Shown piece after piece: positions 1 through 8,463 of a DNA stretch of 64,000 bases; position 1 is the first letter of the stretch; each line of letters starts with the position of its first letter. Below the pieces are notes generated by a model. The model was not told where the DNA came from and did no database searches. It saw only the letters and a program-made list of their open reading frames with translations. The stretch spans positions 62,001 through 126,000 of the forward strand of contig JANQRZ010000014.1 in the NCBI GenBank assembly GCA_028284265.1, given 5' to 3'. Source of the stretch: Rhodothermales bacterium. Its GTDB lineage: Bacteria > Bacteroidota > Rhodothermia > Rhodothermales > JANQRZ01. The position numbers and the translations under genes were made by a program.

Positions 1-1010
1 TTCCCCACTCCGCTATACTCGTCGAGGATGCCCCGGTGATACGGGAGCACAAGGCCGTTCCGGTTCGTCCGGTAGTCGTTGACAAGAAGGATCGAACTCG
101 TGACGCGGCGAACGAACCACGCCTCTTCAGCGTCGGGGTCCGGGTCAGGATAGATGACGGTCTCGCTTCGGAACGCCGCCGCATCGACAGCGCGGAGGTA
201 CAGTGTGTTCGGCGAATCGGTCAGGAGACCCGACAGCCGGAAGTCCGACGGAACGCTCCCCCGACCGAGCAGCAAGCGCGCCTCGGTTTCCGCCGCACCG
301 GGGTCCTCGGCCACGAGCGTGATGAAGTCCGTCTCAGCAGGCAACCGGACGAAGCCAGCGGTCGTGTCGTTGAGGGCGACCTCGATAGCCGCGATGTTGG
401 CAATACCATCAAGGTCTTCGGCAACGAAGGCGAAGGAAGTCGCGGGCCACGTCGTGTCCGGTGGCGCTTCAGCGGTGCTGATACGGAGCGTGGGGGGTGA
501 GTTACGCACCGGGAAGACAGTACGAGCGGGCGTCTGGTCGGTCGCATCGTCGTTGTCGATGGCGCGCACCTCGAAGGCAACGTTGGCGACCGGTGCGCCT
601 TCGGGGATCGGCAGGAGCACGAGCGAGTCGCGCGAAGCCGTGCGCGCCCACCCGACCTCGTTGCCGATCATGCCGGTCTCATCATTGTCGTAGAAGCGAA
701 TCTCGAACGCCTCGACGTAGCCGTCGGGGTCGGTGCCGGACCAGTTGACCTCGACGAGACTCGTAAAGCGCCGCGTCTCTAGCAGCACCTCGGTGACGAT
801 GGTCGTATCGCCGCCCATGATGAGCGTGTCGCCGGGCACCGCGAGGGTGTCGGTGAGCACGTCCGTCAGGTCGGCAGCCTGAACGGCGAGCGCGGTCTCG
901 GGCGCGAGGTTCTCGCCTGCAGTTCCCTCGAAGCCGCTGTCACACGCCGCCAGCAGCGCGGGCACAGCGAGGAGCGCGAGGCCGAGTAAGCGGACCGTCA
1001 ATCGGTGCAT
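1..1010 (-). CDS. Exported lipoprotein with fibronectin-like domain, 3' end off the window
   Basis: The minus-strand frame opens at the ATG ending at 1010 and stays open for 336 codons to the window edge, so the C-terminus is missing. The N-terminus is a lipoprotein signal peptide with lipobox LLAAC (Cys23), predicting a lipid-anchored envelope protein. Residues about 85-115 contain the phrase WSGTDPDGYVEAFEIRFYD, which is typical of fibronectin type III or Ig-like domains in Bacteroidota surface proteins, and a second similar segment follows (RNSPPTLRIS onward). No enzymatic motif was seen. It lies 73 bp downstream of a sorting-domain protein on the same strand, separated by a GC-rich hairpin, so it is either the last gene of that surface-protein cluster or separately transcribed. 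The exact role is unknown. Confidence 0.8.
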   Translation of the reverse strand, partial: MHRLTVRLLGLALLAVPALLAACDSGFEGTAGENLAPETALAVQAADLTDVLTDTLAVPGDTLIMGGDTTIVTEVLLETRRFTSLVEVNWSGTDPDGYVEAFEIRFYDNDETGMIGNEVGWARTASRDSLVLLPIPEGAPVANVAFEVRAIDNDDATDQTPARTVFPVRNSPPTLRISTAEAPPDTTWPATSFAFVAEDLDGIANIAAIEVALNDTTAGFVRLPAETDFITLVAEDPGAAETEARLLLGRGSVPSDFRLSGLLTDSPNTLYLRAVDAAAFRSETVIYPDPDPDAEEAWFVRRVTSSILLVNDYRTNRNGLVLPYHRGILDEYSGVG

Positions 1011-1039
1011 AACAAACAGGTATTCGGGAGATGAGCGAA

Positions 1040-1066
1040 GGGGCCGAGCCGCTGTGGCCCGGCCCC
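1040..1066 (-). terminator. GC-rich hairpin between two surface-protein genes
   Basis: GGGGCCG and CGGCCCC arms enclose a short loop, 18 bp downstream of the stop of the sorting-domain gene. There is no clear T-run on the minus strand, so it may act as an attenuator or partial terminator before the downstream lipoprotein gene. Confidence 0.5.
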
Positions 1067-1083
1067 TCGCCCTCATCATGGAG

Positions 1084-3285
1084 TTACTTGACGAGCGTCA
1101 CGCGACCGGTGAGGGTCTCGCTGCCCGAGGTAAGGCGGTAGACATAGACGCCAGCGGCAAGGCCGCGTGCGTCGAGCGTCGCCTCGTAGCGACCGGCGGC
1201 AAGCTCGGCATCCACGAGCGTGGCGACCTCGCGGCCGAGCGCATCGTAGACCCGGAGCGATACCGGACCTGCTTCGCCGAGTTCATAGGCGATGGTGGCC
1301 GCGCCCGCGAACGGGTTCGGGTAGGCGCGGTCCAGCGCAAACCGCCCGGCCTGCGTGCCGTCTTCGTTGGCGACCGGGAAGCCGATGTCATCGGGGCTTT
1401 CGGGGGCCAGCTTGTAGTTGCCGAATGAGAACCACCACAGACCACGGATGCCGCCAATGTTCTGGCCCACCGTGAAGTTCATGATGTTGAAGTCCTGCGG
1501 TACGGCGTCGGAGACATCATCGGCGCGGACCTCGTTAGGCTCGGTGCCGTCGGACGAGAACTGCCACTCGCCAAAGCCCTGCTCGGCGTCGTCGCCGTCG
1601 GCGTTGACATCGGTGATGGTGACCCCGTTGAACTGAAGCCCCATGCCTTCGTGCGCTTCGGCCACGTCATCGTCTTGGAGCACGTTCGTCGTGACGACCT
1701 TGTAGGCATAGGGAGCACCGGAACTCGTCCGGGCAATCGTAGCATCGTCGAGTCGGGTGACACCGAAGTTCTCGGCAATCGTAGCGGAGCTGACCGTGAC
1801 GCGGTCTCCCGGTGCTAGCTCCAGCAGCGCGATGTCGGTCGTGACTTCGACGAAGACGCCGGTCCATGCGGCGAGGCCCTCGTCGTCCTGAATCGTGAGC
1901 AGACCAGAGGTCGCCACGTCGCTCATCACGACAGCTTCGATGTTGATGTTGTCGGTCGTGATCCCGGCGAACGGGCTGGAGCCGGGACCGCCGCTCGCGG
2001 TGAGTTGCACGTCCTCGATAGAGTCGATACCATCGAAGAGGACTCGGTAGGAACTCGACGGGCTTTCCGAGGAAGCTCCTTCGCTGTCCGTCGCCTCGAT
2101 GGAGTAGGTCACGAACGCTCCGTCGGCCTGCGCGGGGATGTCACCCGAGTAGACACCCGAACCGTTGTCGGTCAGGGTCACGGCACCCGCTCCACCGGGC
2201 GTCGCCTCATAGGACAGCACCACACTGGCAATCGGGCTGGAACCTTGCGTGACTTCGACCGAGATCGTCACGGGCGCGTTGCCCGGCACATCGTCCGGCC
2301 CTGTGATGGCTCCGAAGATCGGCGGAGACTCGAGTGCTTGGAGATCGTCATCCTCGAACGGCGCAACCGACATGGCGTCCGTCGAGATGTCGTTGTCGAA
2401 ATCGAACGCACGGAGCGCGGCGAAGCCTTGCACCTCGATGACGGCACCGGTGGCAGGCGGAACGAAGGGGTCCTCTACGGGACGCGTCGCGTAGGGCGGA
2501 TTCGGGTAGCCATCGCCGCCCGACCGGTCGTTGCGGAAGCGAAGCGAGATGTCGTCGCCGTTCACCACCACGTCGGAGCCTGCGGAGCTAAACTGCCAGT
2601 TCGGGCGACCCGTGTCGTCGGCAACACTGGCTTCGACGACCGCGCTCTCGAAGCGCACGTACTGGTTGTTGAAGTCGTTGAAGTTGGTCCAGTTGGTCTG
2701 GTACAGGTCGTTGCCATCACCGTCCTGCCCGACGACCCGGTTGAGATCGTCCGTGGTGATGACGATCGGCTCAATGATCGCATCCGGCAGGTCGAGGTCA
2801 TCATAGTCACCGACTTCCTCGAAGACCGAAGGGGCAACCTGAATCACGTTGTTGAACTCGCTGACGGTGCCGATGATGTCGTAGACCACACCGACCTCCA
2901 TATCCAGAATCGAGGCGGAGCCATCGACGAGCTGGAGGTTCATGCCTTCATAGCCCTCCGAGTTGGCCGTCGTGTCACGGACAAAGACATGGACACGCCC
3001 CGGCACGTTGGCGTCGCCGTTCCACGAGGCGAGGCCGGAGTTGAAGGGGTTGGTGAGGACAACCGCCGTGAACGCGACTTCGTTGCCATCCTGCTCGAAG
3101 GTGATGAGGTTGTCCACATCGTCGCCCGTAGCATCAATACCGAGGGCTTGGAGTTGGTCGAGGTTGGACTGAGGGACGCGGATAATTTCACGCACGGTAA
3201 GGTCGGTCTGCGCCACGGCAGTCGTCGAAAACACGACCGGGGCGAGCACAGCCACGAGCGCGAGCAAGCGGGTAGCGATCTTCAT
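1084..3285 (-). CDS. Secreted multidomain protein with C-terminal (type IX-like) sorting domain
   Basis: This 733-residue protein has a clean Sec signal peptide (residues 1-26, cleavage after AVAQ). Residues about 27-300 and 430-640 carry repeated beta-rich segments that resemble the OB-fold/DUF5689-like modules of Bacteroidota exported proteins (phrases such as VYDIIGTVSEFNNVIQV). An Ig-like segment lies around 330-420. The last 80 residues begin AYPNPFAGAATIAYELGE and continue with LRVYDALGREVATLVD and a final GRVTLVK, the classic PNPF-type sorting domain that targets proteins to the cell surface through a type IX-like system. It sits 31 bp downstream of another sorting-domain protein, so the two are probably co-transcribed. 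No catalytic residues were recognised. Surface adhesion, scaffolding or nucleic-acid binding are all possible. Confidence 0.85.
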   Translation of the reverse strand: MKIATRLLALVAVLAPVVFSTTAVAQTDLTVREIIRVPQSNLDQLQALGIDATGDDVDNLITFEQDGNEVAFTAVVLTNPFNSGLASWNGDANVPGRVHVFVRDTTANSEGYEGMNLQLVDGSASILDMEVGVVYDIIGTVSEFNNVIQVAPSVFEEVGDYDDLDLPDAIIEPIVITTDDLNRVVGQDGDGNDLYQTNWTNFNDFNNQYVRFESAVVEASVADDTGRPNWQFSSAGSDVVVNGDDISLRFRNDRSGGDGYPNPPYATRPVEDPFVPPATGAVIEVQGFAALRAFDFDNDISTDAMSVAPFEDDDLQALESPPIFGAITGPDDVPGNAPVTISVEVTQGSSPIASVVLSYEATPGGAGAVTLTDNGSGVYSGDIPAQADGAFVTYSIEATDSEGASSESPSSSYRVLFDGIDSIEDVQLTASGGPGSSPFAGITTDNINIEAVVMSDVATSGLLTIQDDEGLAAWTGVFVEVTTDIALLELAPGDRVTVSSATIAENFGVTRLDDATIARTSSGAPYAYKVVTTNVLQDDDVAEAHEGMGLQFNGVTITDVNADGDDAEQGFGEWQFSSDGTEPNEVRADDVSDAVPQDFNIMNFTVGQNIGGIRGLWWFSFGNYKLAPESPDDIGFPVANEDGTQAGRFALDRAYPNPFAGAATIAYELGEAGPVSLRVYDALGREVATLVDAELAAGRYEATLDARGLAAGVYVYRLTSGSETLTGRVTLVK

Positions 3286-3316
3286 GGTGTTGGGGGATTA
3301 AGTGAGGGGTAAAGGG

Positions 3317-5524
3317 TTAGCGAATCACGACGAACTTGCCCGTCTGTGTGTCGCCGGTGTCGAGGTCGCGGACGGAGAAAAGGTAGAGGCCGCCAGCGAT
3401 CTGGAGGCCGTTTTCGGAGAGGATATCCCAAGCGTGCTCCCCACCGGCGGTCACGCGGTTCTCGCCGCTGAGAGCGCCGTACCAGCCGATGTCGCCGCCG
3501 GACGGATCCGCCGCGTCGTGCTGCATCTCGGCGACAATCTCGCCCGCGACGGTGTAGACGCGGATTTCAGCGCGGGCCGGGAGGTTTGAGAAGTAGAGCT
3601 TGCGAGCGCTGTTGCTCTGCCCGTCCCATGCTGCCTGCACGCGGTACGGGTTGGGATAGACGACGGGCGCAGGTCGTTCAGCGCCCGTGACAGCAGCGCT
3701 GCCGGGGAAGACACGCACGGCGTTGGCGGTTCGGCTCGACTCGAACGAGTCCAACCCAGCCTCGCGGTCACCCTCGTCGAAGGCGGTCACGGCGAAACCA
3801 TACTGCCAGCCACTCAGCAAGCCCTCGGCCACATAGCGGTACTCGTAGGTCCGATCATCGCCGGGGAAGGTGACGGGCGTTTCGAGGCGGACGGCATCAA
3901 AGCCGGTGTTGAAGCCAATGTCATTGCCCCGCCGGTCGAACTGTACGAGGAGATCGGCCTGCCCGAAGAGGTCGCCTGCGAGGTCATCTCCGGGATCGGT
4001 ACGGTAGATACGGTAGCCCTCGAAGTCGCGGCGGCCCGTGATGGGGTCGACGCTTTCCTCGGACGAGGTGTCCCAGTAGAGAATCGCCCGACCGCGCTGC
4101 GCCTCGACGCGGAGAGCGGGCGAGGCGGGCGGTTCGGGGATCAGATAGCGGTCGAGCACACCATTACCGTTGATGTCTTCGCCCTCGTCGAGTTCGCCGT
4201 CGTAGTCGAAATCTTCGCCAGCGTAGGTGCGCTGCGCCCAGAACACGTTGTTGCGGAGCAGTTCGCGGCTGGCCTCGTTGTCGATGGGCTTGCCGCTCTG
4301 GCCCTGAAACTCTTCGGGCTTGAGCGCCGAGACGAATGCCCACGTCACCGTGATCGAACCGCCGGGGGCCACCTCGGTGAACGGCCCGACCGAGAACACG
4401 CTGATCCAGTTGCCCTCGGCGGTCAGGCCATCCGTGGCGAGGCGCTCGCCGAAGGACACGGCATCGCCCGGCAGCGGCTCGTTGAGCGGCGTCGGGATGC
4501 TCATGCGCTCGTAGCGGTCGAGGTCATTCTGGGGTCGATCGAGAATGTCCGTCGCGCCGGTAAACTTCCACCAGCGCGGGTTGGCGCGCGGCACGGGCAG
4601 GCCGTCCGCTCGGTAGGCGTCCTGCACGAAGGGATGGAAGAAGCGGCTGCCACTGTTGGGGTCGTCCCACTCGGCACCGAGGAAGGCAATCGCGCCGTAG
4701 GTGTTCAGCGTCTCCTCCGTGCCACCTGCGTTCCAAGCGTAGGAAACGAACTGGCTGTCGGTCGCAGCATCGCTCACCGAGCCGTCTTCCGCGTATTCGG
4801 GATAGCCCAAGAAGCCACGTCCGCTCTTGTTGAAGAAGTTGCCGCCCTGATCGGTCGTCGTGATGATGTTGCGGACGACGAGGTCGTCCCACATGCCGAC
4901 GTAGACCGAGTCCCACGGCTGGTCCGAGATGTTGGTGATCTCGTGCTCGACGATCACGAAGTATTCGGTGAAGGGGAAGCTCCACGCATAGGACCGGCTC
5001 TCGACCGACATGCCGAGTTGACCTGCTGGGTCCGGCGTCGGCGTGAACGTCCCCGGCACCACGCTCGCCGTGTCCACGAAGGTCGATAGGAAATCCTGCT
5101 GACTCACCGAGAGCGGCGTAAATGACGGGTCCGACGGAATCGACGAGCGCCCTTGGATCAGGCTTGCCTGCGTCATCTCATAGCCCGTGTTACCGGGACT
5201 ATAACCTGCTGTACTCGTGATGGCAGCGGTGCGGACCGTGATGAGGCCATCGGCGCGGAGCGCTCCAACCCACAGACCGGCCTCGAAGAGGTGCTCAATC
5301 CCGCTCTCCAGTGGATATTCCAGCGAGGGCGGCGCAGCCCCAGCGCTGTTCCGCACGTCCGAATTGCCGTAGAACCCGGCGTTCGACACCGTCATTCCAA
5401 TGTTGCCGACCTCGTGGGTGGCTTCCTGAAACGGCTGCGCCATCGTCTCGGACGCAACGAAAGCACCGAGAGCAAACAGCGGAAGGGCGAGGCGACGGAC
5501 AGACGCCAGCAGCGAACGGGGCAT
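3317..5524 (-). CDS. Secreted protein with fibronectin-like and C-terminal sorting domains
   Basis: I chose the ATG ending at 5524 because it gives a normal signal peptide (residues 1-30, ending TMAQ). An upstream in-frame start at 5590 would add 22 residues that do not look like a signal sequence. The mature protein (total 735 residues) has a long N-terminal region of unknown fold, a calcium-loop-like stretch near residue 450 (DYDGELDEGEDINGNG), a fibronectin-type segment at about 480-600 (EGYRIYRTDPGDD), and a C-terminal sorting domain from about 640 (VVYPNPYRVQAAWDG, then IRVYTVAGEIV and GKFVVIR). This architecture is common in Rhodothermia surface proteins. Likely first gene of a surface-protein cluster running to lower coordinates. 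Confidence 0.83.
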   Translation of the reverse strand: MPRSLLASVRRLALPLFALGAFVASETMAQPFQEATHEVGNIGMTVSNAGFYGNSDVRNSAGAAPPSLEYPLESGIEHLFEAGLWVGALRADGLITVRTAAITSTAGYSPGNTGYEMTQASLIQGRSSIPSDPSFTPLSVSQQDFLSTFVDTASVVPGTFTPTPDPAGQLGMSVESRSYAWSFPFTEYFVIVEHEITNISDQPWDSVYVGMWDDLVVRNIITTTDQGGNFFNKSGRGFLGYPEYAEDGSVSDAATDSQFVSYAWNAGGTEETLNTYGAIAFLGAEWDDPNSGSRFFHPFVQDAYRADGLPVPRANPRWWKFTGATDILDRPQNDLDRYERMSIPTPLNEPLPGDAVSFGERLATDGLTAEGNWISVFSVGPFTEVAPGGSITVTWAFVSALKPEEFQGQSGKPIDNEASRELLRNNVFWAQRTYAGEDFDYDGELDEGEDINGNGVLDRYLIPEPPASPALRVEAQRGRAILYWDTSSEESVDPITGRRDFEGYRIYRTDPGDDLAGDLFGQADLLVQFDRRGNDIGFNTGFDAVRLETPVTFPGDDRTYEYRYVAEGLLSGWQYGFAVTAFDEGDREAGLDSFESSRTANAVRVFPGSAAVTGAERPAPVVYPNPYRVQAAWDGQSNSARKLYFSNLPARAEIRVYTVAGEIVAEMQHDAADPSGGDIGWYGALSGENRVTAGGEHAWDILSENGLQIAGGLYLFSVRDLDTGDTQTGKFVVIR

Positions 5525-5641
5525 ACGGAGTGGCGGGAGGCGGGAAGCGGCGGAAGCCCAGAAACCAAAGCCCTGAGCAAAGGGCAACATACACCTCCCA
5601 CACCCCCGGAGTAAAATCCGACGGAGGGCTTTAACGGAGGA

Positions 5642-7162
5642 TTAATGACTGGCCTCGCCTGACGCCTCCTGGTGCCGCCCTACGGCATGACCGTTACTCG
5701 CTACCGCTCGGCGTCGGGCGCGGACATAATCGGAGACATGATCACCGTAGGACACGACGAATGGCCCCAAGTGGTCGGACCCACGAATGGTGTCTCGGCA
5801 GTTGGTGGACCCGCAGGTACAGGCAAAGTCAGGCATCGCCGCGCCGTAGAACGTTGCGTAGTCCACCGTGACCTCCTCCCCCGCGGCGAGCGGTCGGCGA
5901 GCGACGAGGTTGAGGCCGTCGATCCACGCGGTCGGGTCGCAGGCGTGGTTGATGGGCCGCCAGTCTTCGGGATCGTCGTGCCACATCACCCAGACCTCGT
6001 CGGTCAGCGGCCACGCATAGCGGGCAAACCAGTCCTTGCGGCGCTCGTCCCAGTGCCGCTCAACGTGGCTGCGGGTGACGAGGACATGCGGCTGCTCCTC
6101 ATAGCGCTGAACGATGTCGCCCTCGGCTATCGGCTCGGTGGCGAAGGTGCCATAGTTACCCTCACGGTCGGCGCGGACCTCCCAGCGCGTTCGCTGCCGC
6201 CGGCTGCGGGCGAGGGCTGCCGCGATGATCTGATCAACGAAGCCTTCGTGTCCCGCCGGATCGTTCTGTAGGATGAGGTCGGCGCTGCCGGGATCAGAGG
6301 GTGGATAGAAGATGGCGCAGTTCGGGTTGATCTCCAGCATCCACACGTCGCCCTCGGCATCGACCCGGAGGTCGCAGCGCCCGTAGCCTGCCCCGCCGAG
6401 TCCGGCGAAGAGGCGACGCGAGGCTTCCTTGAGTCGCTCTGCGAGATCGGCGTCTTCTACGGGCCGGGCATGCATGCCATGATACTCGACCCATTTCAGG
6501 TCATAGTGCTTGAACGTCTCGCCCTCGGGAAAACGGTAGGCTACCGGCGTGTAGGCGGTCGGCTCGCCGTCCGGATGCTCCGCGACGAGAACCGTGAACT
6601 CGCGCCCCTCGATGAACTCCTCGACGAGGGCCGCCCCGCCGCCGTAGCCCGCCTGCATCAGCCGGACCTGCTCGCGCAGTGCCTCCGGTGTCAAGACGCG
6701 CGACGCCTTGGTCATCCCAATGCTGCTGTAGCTGTTCGGGTGCTTGACGATCAGCGGGAACTGGAGCGTCTCGATCGCACGGTCGAGGTCGGCCTCGGTG
6801 CGGACCTGCACCCCGGCAGGCGTCTTGACACCCCAGGCGTGGCAGACGCGCTTCATCGCTTCGCGGCTCGGCTCGTAGCACGCTGAGGTCGCCCCGGTAA
6901 ACGGCAGGCTGAGCCGTTCGAGCGCCTGCACCACCTCGATCCCCGGCGCATCGCCGTCCCACGACCCGTCGCACAGATTGAGGAATACGTCATAGTCCTT
7001 CTGCGCGAGACCGATGATCTGCGGCACGGCCGTGGCCTTCGTCAGGTAGACCATCTCTGCCTCGTGCCCGTCGAGGTAGACCGTCGGATCATAGGGTAGG
7101 TCATCCTCCGCGAGAGGCGACTCGGACTCGTCGTAGGTGTAGCAAAGAATGCAGACGCGCAC
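5642..7162 (-). CDS. ATP-grasp (D-Ala-D-Ala ligase-like) fused to a SET domain
   Basis: This 506-residue protein joins two enzymes. Residues 1 to about 315 form a D-Ala-D-Ala-ligase-type ATP-grasp: a pre-ATP domain (FLNLCDGSWDGD), the ATP-binding phrases FPLIVKHPNSYSSIGMTKAS and VEEFIEGREFTVLV, and the metal-binding end GRCDLRVDAEGDVWMLEINP with Asp, Glu and Asn in the expected places. Residues about 330-465 form a SET methyltransferase domain: entry GNYGTFATEPIAEGDIV, the pseudoknot core INHACDPTAWIDG and AGEEVTVDYATFYG, followed by a Cys-rich post-SET-like tail CTCGSTNCRDTIRG. Known ATP-grasp enzymes of this class ligate carboxylates to amines; SET domains methylate lysines. The combined substrate is unknown. 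It is transcribed away from the Smr gene at 7272 and sits alone, 118 bp downstream-facing the sorting-domain proteins. Confidence 0.82.
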   Translation of the reverse strand: MRVCILCYTYDESESPLAEDDLPYDPTVYLDGHEAEMVYLTKATAVPQIIGLAQKDYDVFLNLCDGSWDGDAPGIEVVQALERLSLPFTGATSACYEPSREAMKRVCHAWGVKTPAGVQVRTEADLDRAIETLQFPLIVKHPNSYSSIGMTKASRVLTPEALREQVRLMQAGYGGGAALVEEFIEGREFTVLVAEHPDGEPTAYTPVAYRFPEGETFKHYDLKWVEYHGMHARPVEDADLAERLKEASRRLFAGLGGAGYGRCDLRVDAEGDVWMLEINPNCAIFYPPSDPGSADLILQNDPAGHEGFVDQIIAAALARSRRQRTRWEVRADREGNYGTFATEPIAEGDIVQRYEEQPHVLVTRSHVERHWDERRKDWFARYAWPLTDEVWVMWHDDPEDWRPINHACDPTAWIDGLNLVARRPLAAGEEVTVDYATFYGAAMPDFACTCGSTNCRDTIRGSDHLGPFVVSYGDHVSDYVRARRRAVASNGHAVGRHQEASGEASH

Positions 7163-7271
7163 TAGGCAACAGGTCAGGAAAGCAGCAGGACAGAGCGACG
7201 GGGCACCCGTAGTTTACGCGACAGGTACCTGATGAAGCATCCCCATCCTATCTGACGCGGACTACCCGACC

Positions 7272-7598
7272 ATGCCCCGCCTCGACGACAACGGTACGAC
7301 CGTTACTCTTGACCTCCACGGTGCAAGCGTGAACGACGCGCTCGACCTCATCCGGCGCACAACAGCCCTTGCTGCCGAGCGCGGTCGAACGACGCTCCGT
7401 GTAATCCATGGCTCCTCTACTTCTGACGCACTCGCACGCAACCGTACAATCAAGCACGCGCTGCACGACCTTCTTGACGACGGCGACCTCCCCGAAGCGC
7501 AGAGCGATGTGCGGTTCGAGAGCGAGACCCTCATCAGCCTTCCCCTCACCAGCACCCGGTCGTCTGCACCGATTCGGCTCCTCGATGTGAACCGATAA
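7272..7598 (+). CDS. Stand-alone Smr (MutS2 C-terminal-like) domain protein
   Basis: The 108-residue product is almost entirely an Smr domain: VTLDLHGASVNDALDLI at residues 11-27 gives the LDxHG motif, and LRVIHGSSTS gives the conserved IHG loop, followed by a C-terminal helix around IKHALHDLL. Smr domains bind nucleic acid and in characterised members cleave RNA or DNA; MutS2-type Smr acts in ribosome-collision rescue and recombination control, but small free-standing versions are less well understood. Here the usual G-x-G of the IHG loop is replaced by S-S, so nuclease activity is uncertain. It is divergent from the ATP-grasp/SET gene, with 109 bp between starts. Confidence 0.85.
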   Translation: MPRLDDNGTTVTLDLHGASVNDALDLIRRTTALAAERGRTTLRVIHGSSTSDALARNRTIKHALHDLLDDGDLPEAQSDVRFESETLISLPLTSTRSSAPIRLLDVNR

Positions 7599-7685
7599 AC
7601 CGCCTAGATTTTTATTTCTCGCCCTGCCCTTTCTGACGTCCCGCTGGTTTAGTTAAACTATCGCTCGAACCACACTATTTTCCTC

Positions 7686-8384
7686 GTGCCCCCTCGCCCT
7701 CGCATAGGCATTACGACCTCGCTTAATGACGGCGAGCAGCGCCTCGACCGGCGCTATGTACTCGCTGTGGAACGCGCGGGCGGCCTGCCTCTCATCGTCC
7801 CAATGCTGGAGTCGGACGAGGCCGCCGAGGCGTTCGCCGCCCTACTCGATGGCCTCGTTGTGACCGGCGGCCCGGCGATTACGGACGGCATGGTGGGTCA
7901 ACTTCCGCCCGACATCGAAGAAACTGCGGCGGCCCGTCTCGCGTCTGACGTTCGCTTACTCTCTTCCTTCTTCGCGGCTCGGCGTCCTGTGCTCGGCATC
8001 TGCTACGGCATGCAGCTTGGCAACGCCCTTGCAGGCGGGACGATCTATGCCGACGTGCAAGCGCAGTATCAGGAAGCCACTGCCCATAGCCAGAAGCGGG
8101 GTGCCACAAACCATGCGGTTCTCGTAGAGCCGGACACCCACTTAGGCCAATTGCTCGGCCACGACGCCTTCTCGGTCAACACGCGCCATATCCAAGCCAT
8201 CGAAGAGACAGGCAACGGTTTCCGCGTGGCAGCCCGCGCACCGGACGGCGTGGTCGAAGCCATTGAGAGCGCGGATGGCCTGTTCATCGGCGTCCAGTGG
8301 CATCCCGAGCGAATGGACGCCTCGATGGACGCCCTTTTCCGCGATCTTGTTCAGAAAGCCGCCATGCACCCCTCCTCGGCCTGA
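7686..8384 (+). CDS. Class I glutamine amidotransferase-like hydrolase (PuuD/peptidase C26 family)
   Basis: The 232-residue protein begins with a GTG start and matches the gamma-glutamyl-gamma-aminobutyrate hydrolase family in length and motifs. The nucleophile elbow is GICYGMQLGN (Cys near residue 104), the phrase GLVVTGGPAI lies upstream, and the His-Glu pair is in GVQWHPERM near residues 203-211. Such enzymes hydrolyse gamma-glutamyl amides in polyamine breakdown or similar glutamine-derived substrates. No polyamine genes are nearby, so the true substrate is unclear. It lies 87 bp after the Smr gene and 79 bp before a transglycosylase gene on the same strand. Confidence 0.85.
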   Translation: MPPRPRIGITTSLNDGEQRLDRRYVLAVERAGGLPLIVPMLESDEAAEAFAALLDGLVVTGGPAITDGMVGQLPPDIEETAAARLASDVRLLSSFFAARRPVLGICYGMQLGNALAGGTIYADVQAQYQEATAHSQKRGATNHAVLVEPDTHLGQLLGHDAFSVNTRHIQAIEETGNGFRVAARAPDGVVEAIESADGLFIGVQWHPERMDASMDALFRDLVQKAAMHPSSA

Positions 8385-8463
8385 ATTTTGATGTTGCAGC
8401 ACCCGATCTTGCTCTGTTCCTCCGTTCTTTAATCCTCCACCCTATCAGCGTCCCGTACCGTCC

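Noticed and set aside
2005-3312. 435-codon plus-strand frame
   Set aside because: Antisense of a sorting-domain protein; Arg/Val-rich product typical of GC-rich antisense.
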